64,000 nucleotides of DNA from assembly GCF_932526225.1 (NCBI RefSeq), contig NC_064046.1:2790001-2854000 (forward strand), written 5' to 3'. Both the position numbers and the translations under genes were made by a program. Of this stretch, positions 34,037-47,036 are shown piece after piece. The DNA comes from Nematostella vectensis (lineage: Eukaryota > Cnidaria > Anthozoa > Actiniaria > Edwardsiidae). The notes under the pieces are model-generated. The model searched no databases. It had not been told where the DNA came from and saw only the letters and a list, made by a program, of their open reading frames with translations. The first letter of the stretch is position 1. Every line of letters starts with the position of its first letter.

Positions 34037-37000
34037 ATGGACCACTCTGGGGATTCAGGAAAATTGAATTCTACGGCTGTCGAACAAGAAGGACGAATTG
34101 TTTACGGTGAGCTCGTGCAAGTTCTGGAACTCTCGGAAAAGATTGCAAAGTCGGCATTAGACGAAACCATGGCGGAATTACAAAGCCAACAGGTAGGGTG
34201 CCATGATTGATTTGCTGCTATGGATATACAATTATCCTTTCCTACAACATAATTATTTTGCTGTGTTGTGAAAGTTCATTCAACACTCGTTCAGGTCGTT
34301 CGTGTCAGCACGAGGTAATGATAAAAGAGTGTTTGTAGCTCTATAAAAGGTCCCTATCTGTTCCAGAAGTTATATTAGAATACGTTATTTCCTTCCATGA
34401 AATGCTGAGCTTTTTTACTATTTAGATTGTCTTCTATTGTCATGAAACTGAATAGATTCCTTTACTGAGTCGAACAGATTTATAAAACACTTTAAAAATT
34501 GTTTCTCTGATCACCCCCAGGATAGCGATCATTCGCTCGTCCTGAAAGCTCTTGGATTGCAGCTTACAAAATGACCCTTGTATGTCAGCAATTGTTCGAA
34601 TTGTTTATGTTTCTTAAGCCTCCATTGACTTCAAATACCTACACTTACTGTGAACACTCTGTTATAATGGATACTTCAAATGTTTACACAAATTCATTGA
34701 CTCAATATCCTTTGGAATCTTTGGGTTTTATGTTTAGTTATGTCGGTTGATTGCTTTAGTTCTCTCACAGTATTTTAAGGGAGGATTATTGGTTTAACTT
34801 AAGAACTACAATACTTTATGTTACTTTATTCTTTTTGTTAAAATTTTTTTGCAACTAAACAATTCTATTCTCGAAAAAAACAATTCAGAATACTTCAAGC
34901 CCCATTATCAGAAAAAAATGTTTCTCATCTCAAGTAGTTCTATATGAGTAGATACAGTATATTCTAGATAAGCAATAGGACATAGAGCTTATCTACTGTG
35001 TATATTATTATTGTTATTATTTATACTTTAATCATAAATGAAACGTCAATTGCTTGCACATGGTTATAATATTTAAGTCATGTCTGGTTTTATATGTCAA
35101 AATCTACTAAAGCTCTACATTCTAATTCTGATTGATATCCATTATAGAATAAAGTTTGTTGATGCCCTGCGACCTGTGATTGTTGCTATGGTAACATGTT
35201 ACAAGTCATTGGACTTCACAGAGAGTCTTTAGAAAATTAATAAAGAAGGAGATACAAGAGTATGAGATATAAGACCTGCTAGATTAATAAACAAAATATT
35301 GAAGATATTTTTAAATTGTATATTACATCAGTTTTCTTATTATCAGATTCACTTTCAACTTACAACATTTACAATGCTAATCCTGAATAAAAAGCTGTCA
35401 TCGCTTGTCACTTTCTGTATATTTCCTGTACACAAAGAAAGTACAAGAACTTTAATATAATTAAAATCAAAAGTTATACTATATTAGCCATTGTGTTTTT
35501 TTTAAAGTCATCATTAGCTTCCATCGCTTAGAAGCTTGGATAATTGAGTGGGTTTTGAATATAGAGAATGTAAAAACCAAACATTTTCTTTCTTTGGGTT
35601 TTTTTGTTGCCTTAATCTACATATTTCACTGTGTAAACTTTTTTAATCCATAGTTATTTATTCATCTCTCAACTCTATTGTTTCAGGACTCTGCAACTTC
35701 AGAAATGTCTGGTGAGCAATCAAGAGATGAAAATGAAAAAAACAATGATGATGAAAAGTTGAATGGTGATATCAATGGCCAAGAAGAAGAAGCAAATAAT
35801 GATGATACAGAACATGAAAGGAATCTGATTCAGGAACCAGCAAACAGCTCAGAACCACAGAATGAGGACCCTTCAAGTGAAGATAAAGACTTTGCGATTG
35901 CTAATGGGGTGTCACCCTCATTGTCAGCCTCACCATCTGAAGATGAAAGTATTGTCAATGATAATAAGGATAAAAGCAGTACAGTCAAGGAAGACAAGAT
36001 AACAACAGAGAACAATGACAATTTACTTGAGAGGATAGAACAGGAACTGATCACTATCAAACAGGAGAAGGAAATGTTTGAAGAAATGCTATTACAAGAA
36101 AAGCAGAAAAGCAAGGTTGGCATTATTCTTACAAATGCATTTATGAGGTGTCAATTATATTGACAAAACATAGTGCTAACTCATGCATACCCTAAAGCCT
36201 TTTAGTAAATAGACAGGCATTTATTAAAGGTTTCTATGGCTACAGAGTTTAGGGTTAGCGTTTGTCTGTTTTTGCCTATCTGATTGCCTTAGGCAGTCTA
36301 AAAGCTTTGTGGAGTATTTTATGAAATGTTTTGGAAGAGTTTGATTGTGGTATCTTTTTTGAGGGACATATTAATGATAAAATGGATTATAGAAAAGGAG
36401 GAAAATACAATGAAGATTATTGGAGAGTTTTTGCCAGCCCTAATGCAACATATCAAGGATGGGAGGTTGTTTTACTTAAACAACAGCTATTTATCAAGCA
36501 AAATGTTTTTACTTAATTATCTCATGCCATTAATGTTTTACTTACGTATCTATTACTGTAACTCAAATGGATATTGGTACCCTATTCTATTTATAGTGTG
36601 TAGTTGGTAAAAAAAAATATGAGTTTGTTATTGTTTGCCTATCAGGATTTAGCAAGTAGTGAGGAAAATCTGCAAAACCTGAACAAAACTCTCCAAGATG
36701 AGTTGAACAGCAAAAATGAAGAGATAGGAAAGTTGAGACCGATGTTGACAGAGCGTGATTCAATGATTGCTGAACTAAGGTCAGAACTTGCAACCTTCCA
36801 AGAAAACAAAAATATGCTGTCGTCTACTTTAGAGGATACAAGGAATGAGCTTGATGGTGTCAAAGGAGAATTGGAAAGTCAGGAACACACCCTCAGAGAG
36901 TTAAAAGAGAAAGTGCATGCATTAGAAGAAGAAAATGGCGAAAAAGAGCAAGAGATTTCTAAGCTAAAGGATGACCTTGAATCTGCTAATTCTGAACTTG

Positions 37001-40000
37001 GTCGAGTGGGGCAAGTTAAGAGTGTTACAGAGAGTCAATTGCAATCAGATTTGGACAAGACGAAGGCAGAAATCAGGTTGAAAAATCAGGAGATTTCAAA
37101 ACTAGAAGGTCGCCTCAGCAACTCACAAACTCTTTTTGACAAATCAGAGACTGAAGGCCTGAAACTTAAAGAGGAAATCAAATCTTTAAAGGACAAAATA
37201 AGATATCTAGAAAAAAAGCGAGCTTCAGAAAAGGAGAGAAGTCCAGGATCCACTCCACGATCAGACTCACAGTCACCATCACGCTCTAGCTCTGACCAGA
37301 TTGACAAGCACTTGTCACTTGAGGCTCAAAGGCGGAGCCAAGAGCGCATCCAGGAATTACAACAGAAAGTTATCCAGGTCAACTGTGAGAAGCAAAAGAT
37401 AAAGGGGGACTATGACGAGGCCGTCAAAGCTTTGGAAGCTGTGGACAAAGTGGTAAGACATGATTTTGATTAGCAGTCTTTAGATTGCTTGCTTTTAACA
37501 TTTTTGCTAACTAACTGATTTGGAACAAAAATATCAAAAGAGCCTTTTTTTGTAAAATGGATATGTTAGGGGCACGCACAAGCTACAAATTTGTGGATTC
37601 TCCTGAGTTTTTACAGTACTTACTGTACAATAAGAGTCACTATCATTGGCATTATGAATTCTATGTTTTTGATTATAAGTGCTAAATTTTGGCTCTCCCA
37701 GTTAAATTAAGGTGTCTTAATACAAAAGGGTGTCACCTACTACTACTAATAATAATTACCTTTGATAAATTGTGTTTACTGTAATTGACAGCATCTACCC
37801 TTAAAATCTCAAAGTGCAAGTGTAAGACCATATAGTTATTATTGTCACATATAGCTTTATCATGTTTTTCATCTCTCAGTATAGTGTCCGTGAGATGGCA
37901 TTGCAGAAATACAAGGCAGAACTTGAGGAGGCTAACCAACTTTTAAAGAAAGGTAAACTCATTATGGCTTCATCAGGCAATTAGCAGATACACTAACTAG
38001 GGATGGGGACAGGGGATGTGTACCCGTCTTCAGTAGCCAGAAAAGTGATCTTTTCTTATTAAAGAATCTTGTACTGTACTTGCATAAATGAATCTGATGC
38101 ACAACCCAACTCCTCTCCCGTGCATCAGGATCCCCCATCAACATGCCCCCTAAAAGTAGTCTTTTTGTTTTAAAGAATCAATATTGTGAAGACATCCATT
38201 AGTCTACCTATATGTCAGGCTATGTAATATAAGAACAGGTGATTTTGAGGTAACATGCTAACTGATTCACCTTCAAACAAAAATACCACATCAGGGTAAT
38301 TCTGTGAACATTTTAAAGGGGAAAGCCTGTTAAAAATGTCCTTATGAAACTGTCCTTACCTTACCTAAAAAAAATGTCTATTTTTATAGAGAGTATTCCC
38401 AAGGGTGTCCTAAGAGTTCATAATTTTATCTGGTGTTTCCAGATGCATCTGAGATTGAGCTCCTTAAGCAGGAGATTGCCCAGTTAAAGGGAGACTTATG
38501 TCGGGCCGAGGAAAGCAAAGCAGAGCGAGAGGAATTGAGGCAGCAGATTGCACGTGCACGCGAGGCATCGGCGCTGTACAAAGATGAGCTGGAAACTGTG
38601 CGAAAGGACCTTAGCGACCAAGTGCATGAGGTCAACCTTGCCCAGTATGTACACCAAACTCTATCCAAACTCTCAACCTTGCCCAGTATGTACACCAAAC
38701 TCTATCCAAACTCTCAACCTTGCCCAGAATGTATACCAAACTCTATCCAAACCCTCAACCTTGCCCATTATGTACACCAAACTCTATCCAAACTCTCAAC
38801 CTTGCCCAGTATGTACACCAAACTCTATCCAAAATCTCAACATTGCCCAGTATGTACACCAAACTCTATCCAAACCCTCAACCTTGCCCATTATGTACAC
38901 CAAACTCTATCCAAACTCTCAACCTTGCCCAGTATGTACACCAAACTCTATCCAAACTCTCAACCTTGCCCAGTATGTACACCAAACTCTATCCAAACTC
39001 TCAACATTGCCCAGTATGTACACCAAACTCTATCCAAACTCTCAACATTGCCCAGTATGTACACCAAACTCTATCCAAACTCTCAACATTGCCCAGTATG
39101 TACACCAAACTCTATCCAAACTCTCAACCTTGCCCAGTATGTACACCAAACTCTATCCAAACTCTCAACATTGCCCAGTATGTACACCAAACTCTATCCA
39201 AACTCTCAACCTTGCCCAGTATGTACACCAAACTCTATCCAAACTCTCAACCTTGCCCAGAATGTACACCAAACTCTATCCAAACCCTCAACCTTGCCCA
39301 TTATGTACACCAAACTCTATCCAAACTCTCAACCTTGCCCAGTATGTACACCAAACTCTATCCAAAATCTCAACATTGCCCAGTATGTACACCAAACTCT
39401 ATCCAAACCCTCAACCTTGCCCATTATGTACACCAAACTCTATCCAAACTCTCAACCTTGCCCAGTATGTACACCAAACTCTATCCAAACTCTCAACCTT
39501 GCCCAGTATGTACACCAAACTCTATCCAAACTCTCAACATTGCCCAGTATGTACACCAAACTCTATCCAAACTCTCAACATTGCCCAGTATGTACACCAA
39601 ACTCTATCCAAACTCTCAACATTGCCCAGTATGTACACCAAACTCTATCCAAACTCTCAACCTTGCCCAGTATGTACACCAAACTCTATCCAAACTCTCA
39701 ACATTGCCCAGTATGTACACCAAACTCTATCCAAACTCTCAACATTGCCCAGTATGTACACCAAACTCTATCCAAAATCTCAAAGGCTTTAAATCTTCAA
39801 GTGAAACCATCACGAATGTGCTATGTATGGCAAATTTTTCAGTACATCTTTCACACTTTATTTGCATTTGTATACAATAAAAAATGTAAACTTGCAGACA
39901 TAAAACAAGAATTTCAAGTGAGTTACAAAGTTTGTGGTTATAACAGTTCTTTTTTGTTATAGATCACGGGCAAGAGAACGTGGAAAGAAGATTCAAATTA

Positions 40001-43000
40001 TGGAGCTGGAGATACGGGAAGTGAAAGATACTCTGTTGGTATGTGGAAACCATTGACAGGCCTCTGGAAAAATTCCTGATATCTTGCGTTTAGAAAGTAA
40101 AAATGGACAAGTAAAAAAAGTGGAAAGTAAAAATGACATGGGCAATGGATTGAGTAATGTAAAGGCTGTTTCTGATTTACACTTAGATCTCAAAGAGCGT
40201 TCTTGAAGAGAAGGAGAAGAACATGTCCAGTATAAAAGCATCTCTAGAGGCGGAGAGGAACAAAGTCAAGAAACTGGAGCAGGTATAGCTAACCGTAAAC
40301 TCAATTGCAAGTATTCATAATTTTTAAGACATATTCCTTAGGCTGCCCAGAAGGAGGCGGTCCCATAACCCCCTAGCCCCTCGATTGGTCTAATCTCGTT
40401 TAGGGTTATCTACTACATAGATTCTTTTTTGAATTGTCCCTTTAGGCCGCTTCTTTCCCAAACATCTTTACTCTGTTGAAATACTGCATAATTAGTTTTA
40501 AAGATTTGAGGCTGTGGATGGGTACTTGTCCAATTTTAAAATATGTATCTTATCTGAACAGTCAGCAGGCCAAAGGCCAAAGGCAGCCTCAACGTTGTTA
40601 AATGCCCGATTGAAGGAAACTATGTGAAGAAATTTCGAAATAAACATCTAAAAACAAATATGTTTTTTACTAAAATCAATTGAACATATTGCAATAACTT
40701 CCCTCTATCAGCTTATGGGAATGGGTACTTTTTCCTATAGTACTCAACATTATGCAAAGATGATTGAACCGTTTTGGACGGTTGATTGACAAACTCGTAT
40801 CGCCAAACGCAACTCAGAGTTTTGAGGATCATCATCACCTTACAAATCATCAACTTGAGAAAACATTATTTGGTTGAACACTTTTTTTGGCTACCTAATT
40901 TTCCCAAAATAAACAAGCTAAATGCTTTGCTTTAACAGGAGATAGACGAGTTATCGTTTGTGAAGAAAAAACTTAATTACACAGAGGAAGAGAAGGCACG
41001 AGTTGAAAGCAAACTTAAGCAAAAAGAACAGGATTTGAAAGACTCAAAGGAGCGACTTAACAATCTTATCAACAAGAAAAAGGTATGTGGGGTTTATTGC
41101 AAGATTGCAGTCGATCTTCTATGATGCGTAGGAAGAATTTGGTTCATTGTTGTTTTTTTGTCTTTTCCCTAAGATCCTCCTTATTCTGATAAGATCAAGG
41201 AGTGGGAGTGAGTAGTATTGTACTGAGAAATACTCACTGAAAACATATTCAGTAAATTTTCGTTCGTTCACTGGTCTCAGCAAATCAGAGGCGCGAACGA
41301 TGTTTCTTCACCGTGAAGATTGGATTTAGTAATTTATTTTATTCATAGATGTCGAGATTTTAGTGCGCTGCTACAGTCTCGTGCGTGACATTAGCGAGAC
41401 AGATTCATTTCAATGTAAGTTTCTGTCTGTCTTCAACTGAACCGAACAGCACAAACCTCGGAGACTTTGCAGCCAAGTCTAATAAAATGTTATGTAATAA
41501 GCTTATTATTAATTTCTCAGTAAGTATATAATAAACAAAATACAGCATGGAAAGTGCTTTGTACAGTTTTAATTCACTCGTTGTTTTGTATAAAAAAACT
41601 CCCTCGCTGCGCTCATTCGTTCGTTTTTTGATACTGCACAACTCGTGAATAAAAACCGTATGTGCGCACTTTCCATGTAATATTCTCTATATATATGTGC
41701 TATCTTTTTTTCGATCCTTTTGGTAAAAAGGGGAACAAAAAAACTACAATAAATTATTGCAATTTCAAACTGCCAACCTTTTTCTGGTTTATGTGATTCA
41801 AACTAACGGAATCAAATTTGGTACTTTTTGATTTGTTGGTACCTTTCGGAGAGGTTATCATTGAAACCATCGTGGTGCTAGCCAATGGAGGCACTTGAGA
41901 GATTTCGGATTACGGATGTCAGAAGGTTTTTGATCTGTTGGAAATCGTTTGCGACAGTTTTAAGTATATTTAAACCTGCAGTAAATACAAAAAGCCCAAA
42001 TTGTCGTGTTCGTGAACCTGAAGAAACGGTCAACTCTGCCAAATTTTCGTCTTAAATAAGACTTCTTTAGGGCAGACTTCTGCAGTAAAGTACACAAAAA
42101 GGCGAAACGTGAGGGTGAAGGGGGAGGTTGCGCTAATATGACTGCACGCGGAAATGACCTTGTTTAAAGTTGCATAACACATTTCCTATACACTGACTAC
42201 CAAGGAACAAGACCTCGCGATGGACAGTCTACAAAAAGAGCAAAAGAAACTTCAAAAGCGCTGTGAAGATCGTGAGGATGAGATCCGTCAGCTGAGGCAA
42301 ATAATCGAGGACAAAGAGAGTGACATTGAGGAACAAGTCATGGAGCTGATTCATCTGCGAGATCAGATAGACGAGTTGAACCGCCAGTTGACGGAGATCT
42401 GGGCCTCGTACACGGCTGATAAGGCTTATTGGAGAAACAAGGCTGATCGTTCATTTACAAGGTATAGATGCCTAGTCTGTCTTTGCTGGAAGTGTGTTTG
42501 TAGGCAAGAGGTATATTTGCAAAAGGCTACTGTAGCGATTGTATTATTATACGGCTGACTTAAGGTGTCTAGCATGAAGATAGCCACGCCTATGACTTCT
42601 GGTCTTGGTTTCTTCACTTGCATTCATAAACCCTACGACCTGCCTCATCTTCTTTTAGCATTCATCAATCGGTTAAATTAGCATCCCTCAAATCTTTCCA
42701 CTGTGTAGAAACTTATTTCCCTTGTTGCATGTTTATCTTGTTTTATCTTGTGTGCTTGAGTCAACAGGGTCAGGTTCCTAGAATGCAGGTTTACGCTAAC
42801 CCAGGGATAAATGCCATTTTTATCCAATCAAATGTCAATATAGCCATATTTATCCCTGGGTTAGCGCTAACCTGCTTTCTAGGAACCGGCCCCTGATGGC
42901 TAACTGGCACTTCTTATAGCAGAAGGAGACCAAAAAGTGCGCCTCCAAAACGCTTCAACAAAGTGAACTCCCCTCCTGAGCCGTCTACACACCCCGCCAG

Positions 43001-45136
43001 TCACAGTATATCCCACAGACGGATCGTTAACAAGCTGGGCGTGTCCCTTATCAACCCGAGCTACATCCAGACCCAGCACAAGGTAATGTTGGTCTCACTT
43101 GGACGTAAGCGCAAGCGCAGCGCACGTAATTTCCCGATTCTTGCTGGAACACAAGTGCAAGAGAAAGCGACTGCTTGATTTTCTTTGCTTGCGCTTTTGT
43201 TTGAGCGATTCTAAATTGTGTTGCGCTTTTGTTTGCGCTTGTGTCCTAGCGAGAACCGACCGGTAATAAAAGTGCACGCTTTAAAGCCAAAAAAAAAAAA
43301 CATCAGAAAACTTTATAAACTACAGGACATTGTTCTGTCTAGCCAATGACAAGAAAATTATAGTAACAAGAAATAATAAGTATTTTTTTACCAGAATATC
43401 CCACGTAAGACTCCATCACCGCAGCCTGAAAACGAGTCTCAAACTCAAACCGATGAGCCTACTAAGACCGAAGCTACAAATAAAGACACAAGCCTGGTCC
43501 CAATCAAGGATGCACAGAAAGAAAGCCCCCCTCGCCTCTCACCACGCCCTCCTGAAACAGCCCACAGCACTACAAAACCACTACGACCGATGTCTTCATA
43601 TGGAATGCGGACATACCCACCGGCAGGGGGTACAGTGGATGTTGGGCGGGGCTACTATAGTGATCGAGAGCCTGAGGATTTATGGATGGAAAGTGGAAGC
43701 CTGGCCAGCGGAGACAGCGAGGAGCAGTTTGCAAAGCATGTGGTGCATAAAGGGGACAGAGTCATGATTCAGAGTGATATAGGAGGTACGTAAGGGGTGC
43801 ATGTATGTAGAGAAGGGGGGGGGGGGGGGGTGCAGTGAAGAGTTTGCAAAGCATGTGGTGCATCAAGGGGACAGAGTCATGATTCAGAGTGATATAGGAG
43901 GAATGTAAGAGGTGCATGTATGTAGAGAGGGGAGGGGAGGGTGCAGTGAAGAGTTTGCAAAGCATGTGATGCATAAAGGGGCAGAGTCGTGATTCAGAGT
44001 GATATAGGAGGTATGTAAGGGGTGCATGTATGTAGAGAGGGGAGGGGAGGGTGCAGTGAAGAGTTTGCAAAATGCATAAAGGGGACAGTGTCATAAATCA
44101 GAGTAGTATAGAAGGTATGTAAGGGGTGTATGTATGTAGAGAGGGGAGGGGAGGGTGCAGTGAAGAGTTTGCAAAATGCATAAAGGGGACAGAGTCATGA
44201 TTCAGAGTGATATAGGAGGTATGTAAGAGGTGCATGTATGTAGAGAGGGGAGGGGAGGGTGCAGTGAAGAGTTTGCAAAGCATGTGATGCATAAAGGGGA
44301 CAGAGTCATGATTCAGAGTGATATAGGAGGTATGTAAGGGGTGCATGTATGTAGAGAGGGGAGGGGAGGGTGCAGTGAAGAGTTTGCAAAATGCATAAAG
44401 GGGACAGTGTCATAAATCAGAGTAGTATAGAAGGTATGTAAGGGGTGTATGTATGTAGAGAGGGGAGGGGACGGTGCAGTCAATAGCATTTTGCAAAGCA
44501 TGTATATATATGGAAGATCGAGTCACGAGCAAGTCATGATCAAATCAGAGTGATATAGGGTTAAGTATTGAAGTATGTTAGTTTGATATGAAAGTGAATC
44601 GCAATATTCGAGGGGTATTCGAATAGTTCATAAAATGATCTTTGATCTGTCTGCGCTGTGTTCCTCCCCCATCATGCCAATAGAAACTGTTCTTCTCAAG
44701 GGTTTTGTTCTCAAATGTTGTTGGCATTATTCATCATCACGATCTGTTTCCAGGCGACGGAATGGTGAATGTGTCTGGAGTTGTCAAGTACGTGGGAAAA
44801 GTGGGCAAAAAAACCGCCACAAGCAGCGTTTACGTGGGACTAAAGCTCGACCAATCAGGTAACTACTTGCTTTAGTAACATCCTTTTGAAAATGCGGCCT
44901 CGCGATACAACGGATTCGACAGTAAAAAAAAAAAAAATCTCTGATCCCGAAAGGGGGCTTGCCTGTCCGGCCTGTCCACTTCACTATCGATCTGATGGCT
45001 TTTTTTATCATTTTCCCTAGTTGATAATAATAATTGTACGCCCAACGGCAAACGCTACTTCAAGTATCACTCGAAGAACGGAAAACTCGTGAAGGTGGCT
45101 GACGTTCAGGCTTTTATGCATCCACGTCTACGATGA
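34037..45136 (+). CDS. Coiled-coil protein with C-terminal CAP-Gly domain
   Basis: Thirteen exons: 34037-34192, 35687-36115, 36646-37452, 37880-37952, 38443-38644, 39963-40038, 40187-40282, 40939-41082, 42205-42461, 42920-43082, 43395-43785, 44754-44858, 45021-45136. All phases match; the 3015 bases encode 1004 residues. The start (MDHSGDSGK) follows an in-frame stop. An acidic low-complexity segment fills about residues 53-160, then long coiled coil to about 745 broken by a Ser-rich linker near 385-420, a Pro/Thr-rich linker, and a CAP-Gly domain in the last ~85 residues (GDRVMIQSDIGG...VYVGLKLD...GKRYFKYH). CAP-Gly domains bind tubulin or EB-type tails, but the usual GKNDG motif is replaced by NNNCTPNG. 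Together with the X-boxes this suggests a centrosomal or ciliary microtubule protein. Introns hold arrays after exons 5 and 11, foldback elements after exons 8 and 9, and an X-box in intron 1; the others look empty. Confidence 0.9.
35182..35195 (+). promoter_or_regulatory. Second RFX X-box motif in intron 1
   Basis: An identical 14-mer GTTGCTATGGTAAC in the first intron of the CAP-Gly gene, 1.3 kb from the first. It could be an intronic enhancer or a chance copy. Confidence 0.55.
38634..39782 (+). repeat. Minisatellite, 41-bp unit, built on the exon 5 splice donor
   Basis: About 28 copies of a 41-bp unit made of aaccttgccca, then gtatgtacacc, then aaactctatccaaactctc. The first copy straddles the exon 5 end (38644/38645), so 11 exon bases and the GTATGT donor are repeated in each unit. 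A block near 38726-38900 recurs at 39259-39440, an offset of 533 bp or 13 units. Most units keep cccagtatgt; some read cccattatgt or cccagaatgt, which lose the GT at donor position. All three plus frames are open across it. Confidence 0.93.
41540..41685. mobile_element. Foldback repeat in CAP-Gly gene intron 8
   Basis: acagcatggaaagtgc at the left is mirrored by gcactttccatgtaat at the right. The interior (attcactcgttgttttgta) is also imperfectly mirrored. Confidence 0.55.
42765..42895. mobile_element. Foldback MITE, family I copy 2
   Basis: 131 bp with inverted arms of about 48 bp including gctaacccagggataaat. It is a closer-to-intact relative of the element at 7511-7622 and ends just before exon 10 of the CAP-Gly gene. 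Confidence 0.82.
43720..44505 (+). repeat. Tandem repeat of ~105-115 bp containing the end of exon 11
   Basis: The first unit is the last ~65 bases of exon 11 plus about 50 intron bases. About seven further copies follow in the intron, each with agtttgcaaa, gacagagtcatgattcagag and ataggagg, then gtatgtaaggggtgcatgta or close variants. Several copies delete the gcatgtgatg segment. Some copies keep a GT at the donor position (ggaggtatgtaag), one reads ggaggaatgtaag. Confidence 0.92.
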
Positions 45137-45643
45137 GAAGACCGGGAGACTTGTGGTGACATGCTTTGATAACATGGGCTACCTGCGGTGGCATATTCAA
45201 ACAACATGGGCTACCTGTGGTGGCTTTTTTTAAATGGGTTACCTGTGTATGATTACACCGGGTGCATGATTGCTTGACTATTTTATCTCGACGACATTCG
45301 GGTTTTCTGTGGTGTCGTCATTGTCTTGTTTTGTCCTTAGTTTTACAGAACAACATCGTGTAACCAATTTTATTTAAAGTATACCGGACCGGTCCTCCTG
45401 TGAATGATACGGGTACCCTGTGTTTATTAGCAAGAACATTTATGATCACTCTACGGTCTACGGCTATTATGTACCAATGACATATTATTCGAGATACCTG
45501 TGGTTTTCACTTAAAAATATGACGATTACCGGCTCCCTTGGTTTATAAGAAACGTATCAATATTTCTTGTAAAATAATTCTTTTGTGGTATTTTTGTAAA
45601 ATAGTTTTCAGGAACAAATTACTGTATCATTACGGAAATAATT

Positions 45644-45649
45644 AATAAA
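45644..45649 (+). terminator. Candidate polyadenylation signal of the CAP-Gly gene
   Basis: AATAAA about 510 bases after the stop codon at 45134-45136, followed by a T-rich stretch. It is the clearest hexamer in the 3' flank. Confidence 0.45.
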
Positions 45650-45844
45650 CGTTTATCTTTATTTGCAATAGTTAATGTTGGCTCTGATTCTTCATATCTA
45701 AACATTCCTGATTTCACAGGTGTACAGCTGCGTTCATCATAATATAGGCAAAGCACGACCAGCTTGTTTTAAAATTATTTATGATTATATATGAAAGAAT
45801 TCAAGCAAGAATATTTAAAAAAATCGATGTTGATAGATAGATAC

Positions 45845-46601
45845 TTACACGAACATAAAATATATAAAAATTAATAGAAGACCAATATGTAAAAAAAATA
45901 AGTGGTCACAGTATACGAAGCGAAACACCCTTTCGTTTACTTTTTCTAATTTGTCGGACAGGCGCTTGCTGCAGAAATGCCACGTACCGGAGCAATAGTT
46001 CAAATGGGGGGCGATAAAAGCTTGGTAAAGTTTGACACGTATGTCCAGTGGGAGCATCTTTTTCATTCGTCGTAGAACTGCAGTTTGTTGGCTGTCCTTC
46101 CGACAGATTTTTGCAACTTGGCCTTCCAATTTTAACTGATTATCAATCGTTATTCCAAGCAGCTGTAGTTTCTTTCCAGTGGGGATAGCATTGCCCTCGC
46201 GTTTAAATACGGGGTTGTCTGTTGTCTTGCCAATAACCATAGCTTCATATTTTTCATGATTTCTCCTCATGTCGTTTTCCTCATGCCATGCATCAATCTT
46301 GCTGAGGTCGGAATTTATAGCCTGTTCCAGACCCACTTGGTGTTCCACTTGGTGGATTGTGTTTCCCGCGTAGAAATATCTGGGTATCGTCCGCGTAGGT
46401 GGAGAACGTGGTATCGTTCATAAATATGTTAAAAAAATAAAGGGCCCAATATTGACCTCTGGGGGAACGTTCTGGGGGATTTCCTTGGAAATGGTTTGCC
46501 AAGAGGACAATATTGACCTCTGGGGGAACGTTCTGGGGGATTTCCTTGGAAATGGTTTGCCAAGAGGACATAGAGATATAATCAGAAAATGCATCTCTCA
46601 C
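45845..46601 (-). mobile_element. LINE reverse transcriptase fragment (broken)
   Basis: Minus-strand peptides include LYFFNIFMNDTT followed by STYADDTQIF, the reverse transcriptase catalytic YADD box. Then, in another frame, come the downstream thumb-like region (GKKLQLLGITIDNQL, VKLYQAFIAPHLNYCSGTW). A frameshift lies near 46345-46375 and a 62-bp tandem duplication at about 46448-46570 breaks the part before YADD. It is a dead non-LTR retrotransposon piece, probably of the CR1/jockey-like group. Confidence 0.85.
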
Positions 46602-46986
46602 TTTATCAAAATGTATGAATTTTTTATATAAACCAAAACATATTTCGAGGCATGTTTCCTGCCGTGTGAATGGAGCAGAGATCAGGAAGTAGTATCTTGC
46701 GTTCGACTTTTGTTTTGCGAGTCCGTGGGGACCTGGGCGATCAACATACTTTCCTCTCGTATCCAGTCTGACGCTCTCCCTTTTTTTTCGGTTTTCGATG
46801 GGTCGACGCCAGCCTAGTCCCAGGTGTTCTTAACCAGGCTTCTAATTGGGTGTCCTGTGGTTGTAAACAAAAAAAAACTCTGACGTCACTTAAAAATATC
46901 TCCTCCAGGCCCTCTTGCCCTACAGTCAACCACAGGAATCCCAAAAAGAACGTCAGGGGACTAGACTGGGGAGACTGGCTTTCTTT

Positions 46987-47036
46987 GCGCACGGTATTCT
47001 GGGTCTCTTTTCCGCTACCCAGAATGCCGTGCGCAA
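46987..47036. repeat. Hairpin with 18-bp arms
   Basis: gcgcacggtattctgggt and acccagaatgccgtgcgc are reverse complements with one mismatch, around a 14-base loop. Confidence 0.8.

Noticed and set aside
38433-39962. Three overlapping long plus-strand frames (386-509 codons) rich in HQTLSKLSTLP
   Set aside because: These arise from the 41-bp intronic array open in all frames. The phase-correct splice from 38644 to 39963 restores a coiled-coil protein, so they are not separate genes, although retention is raised as a finding.
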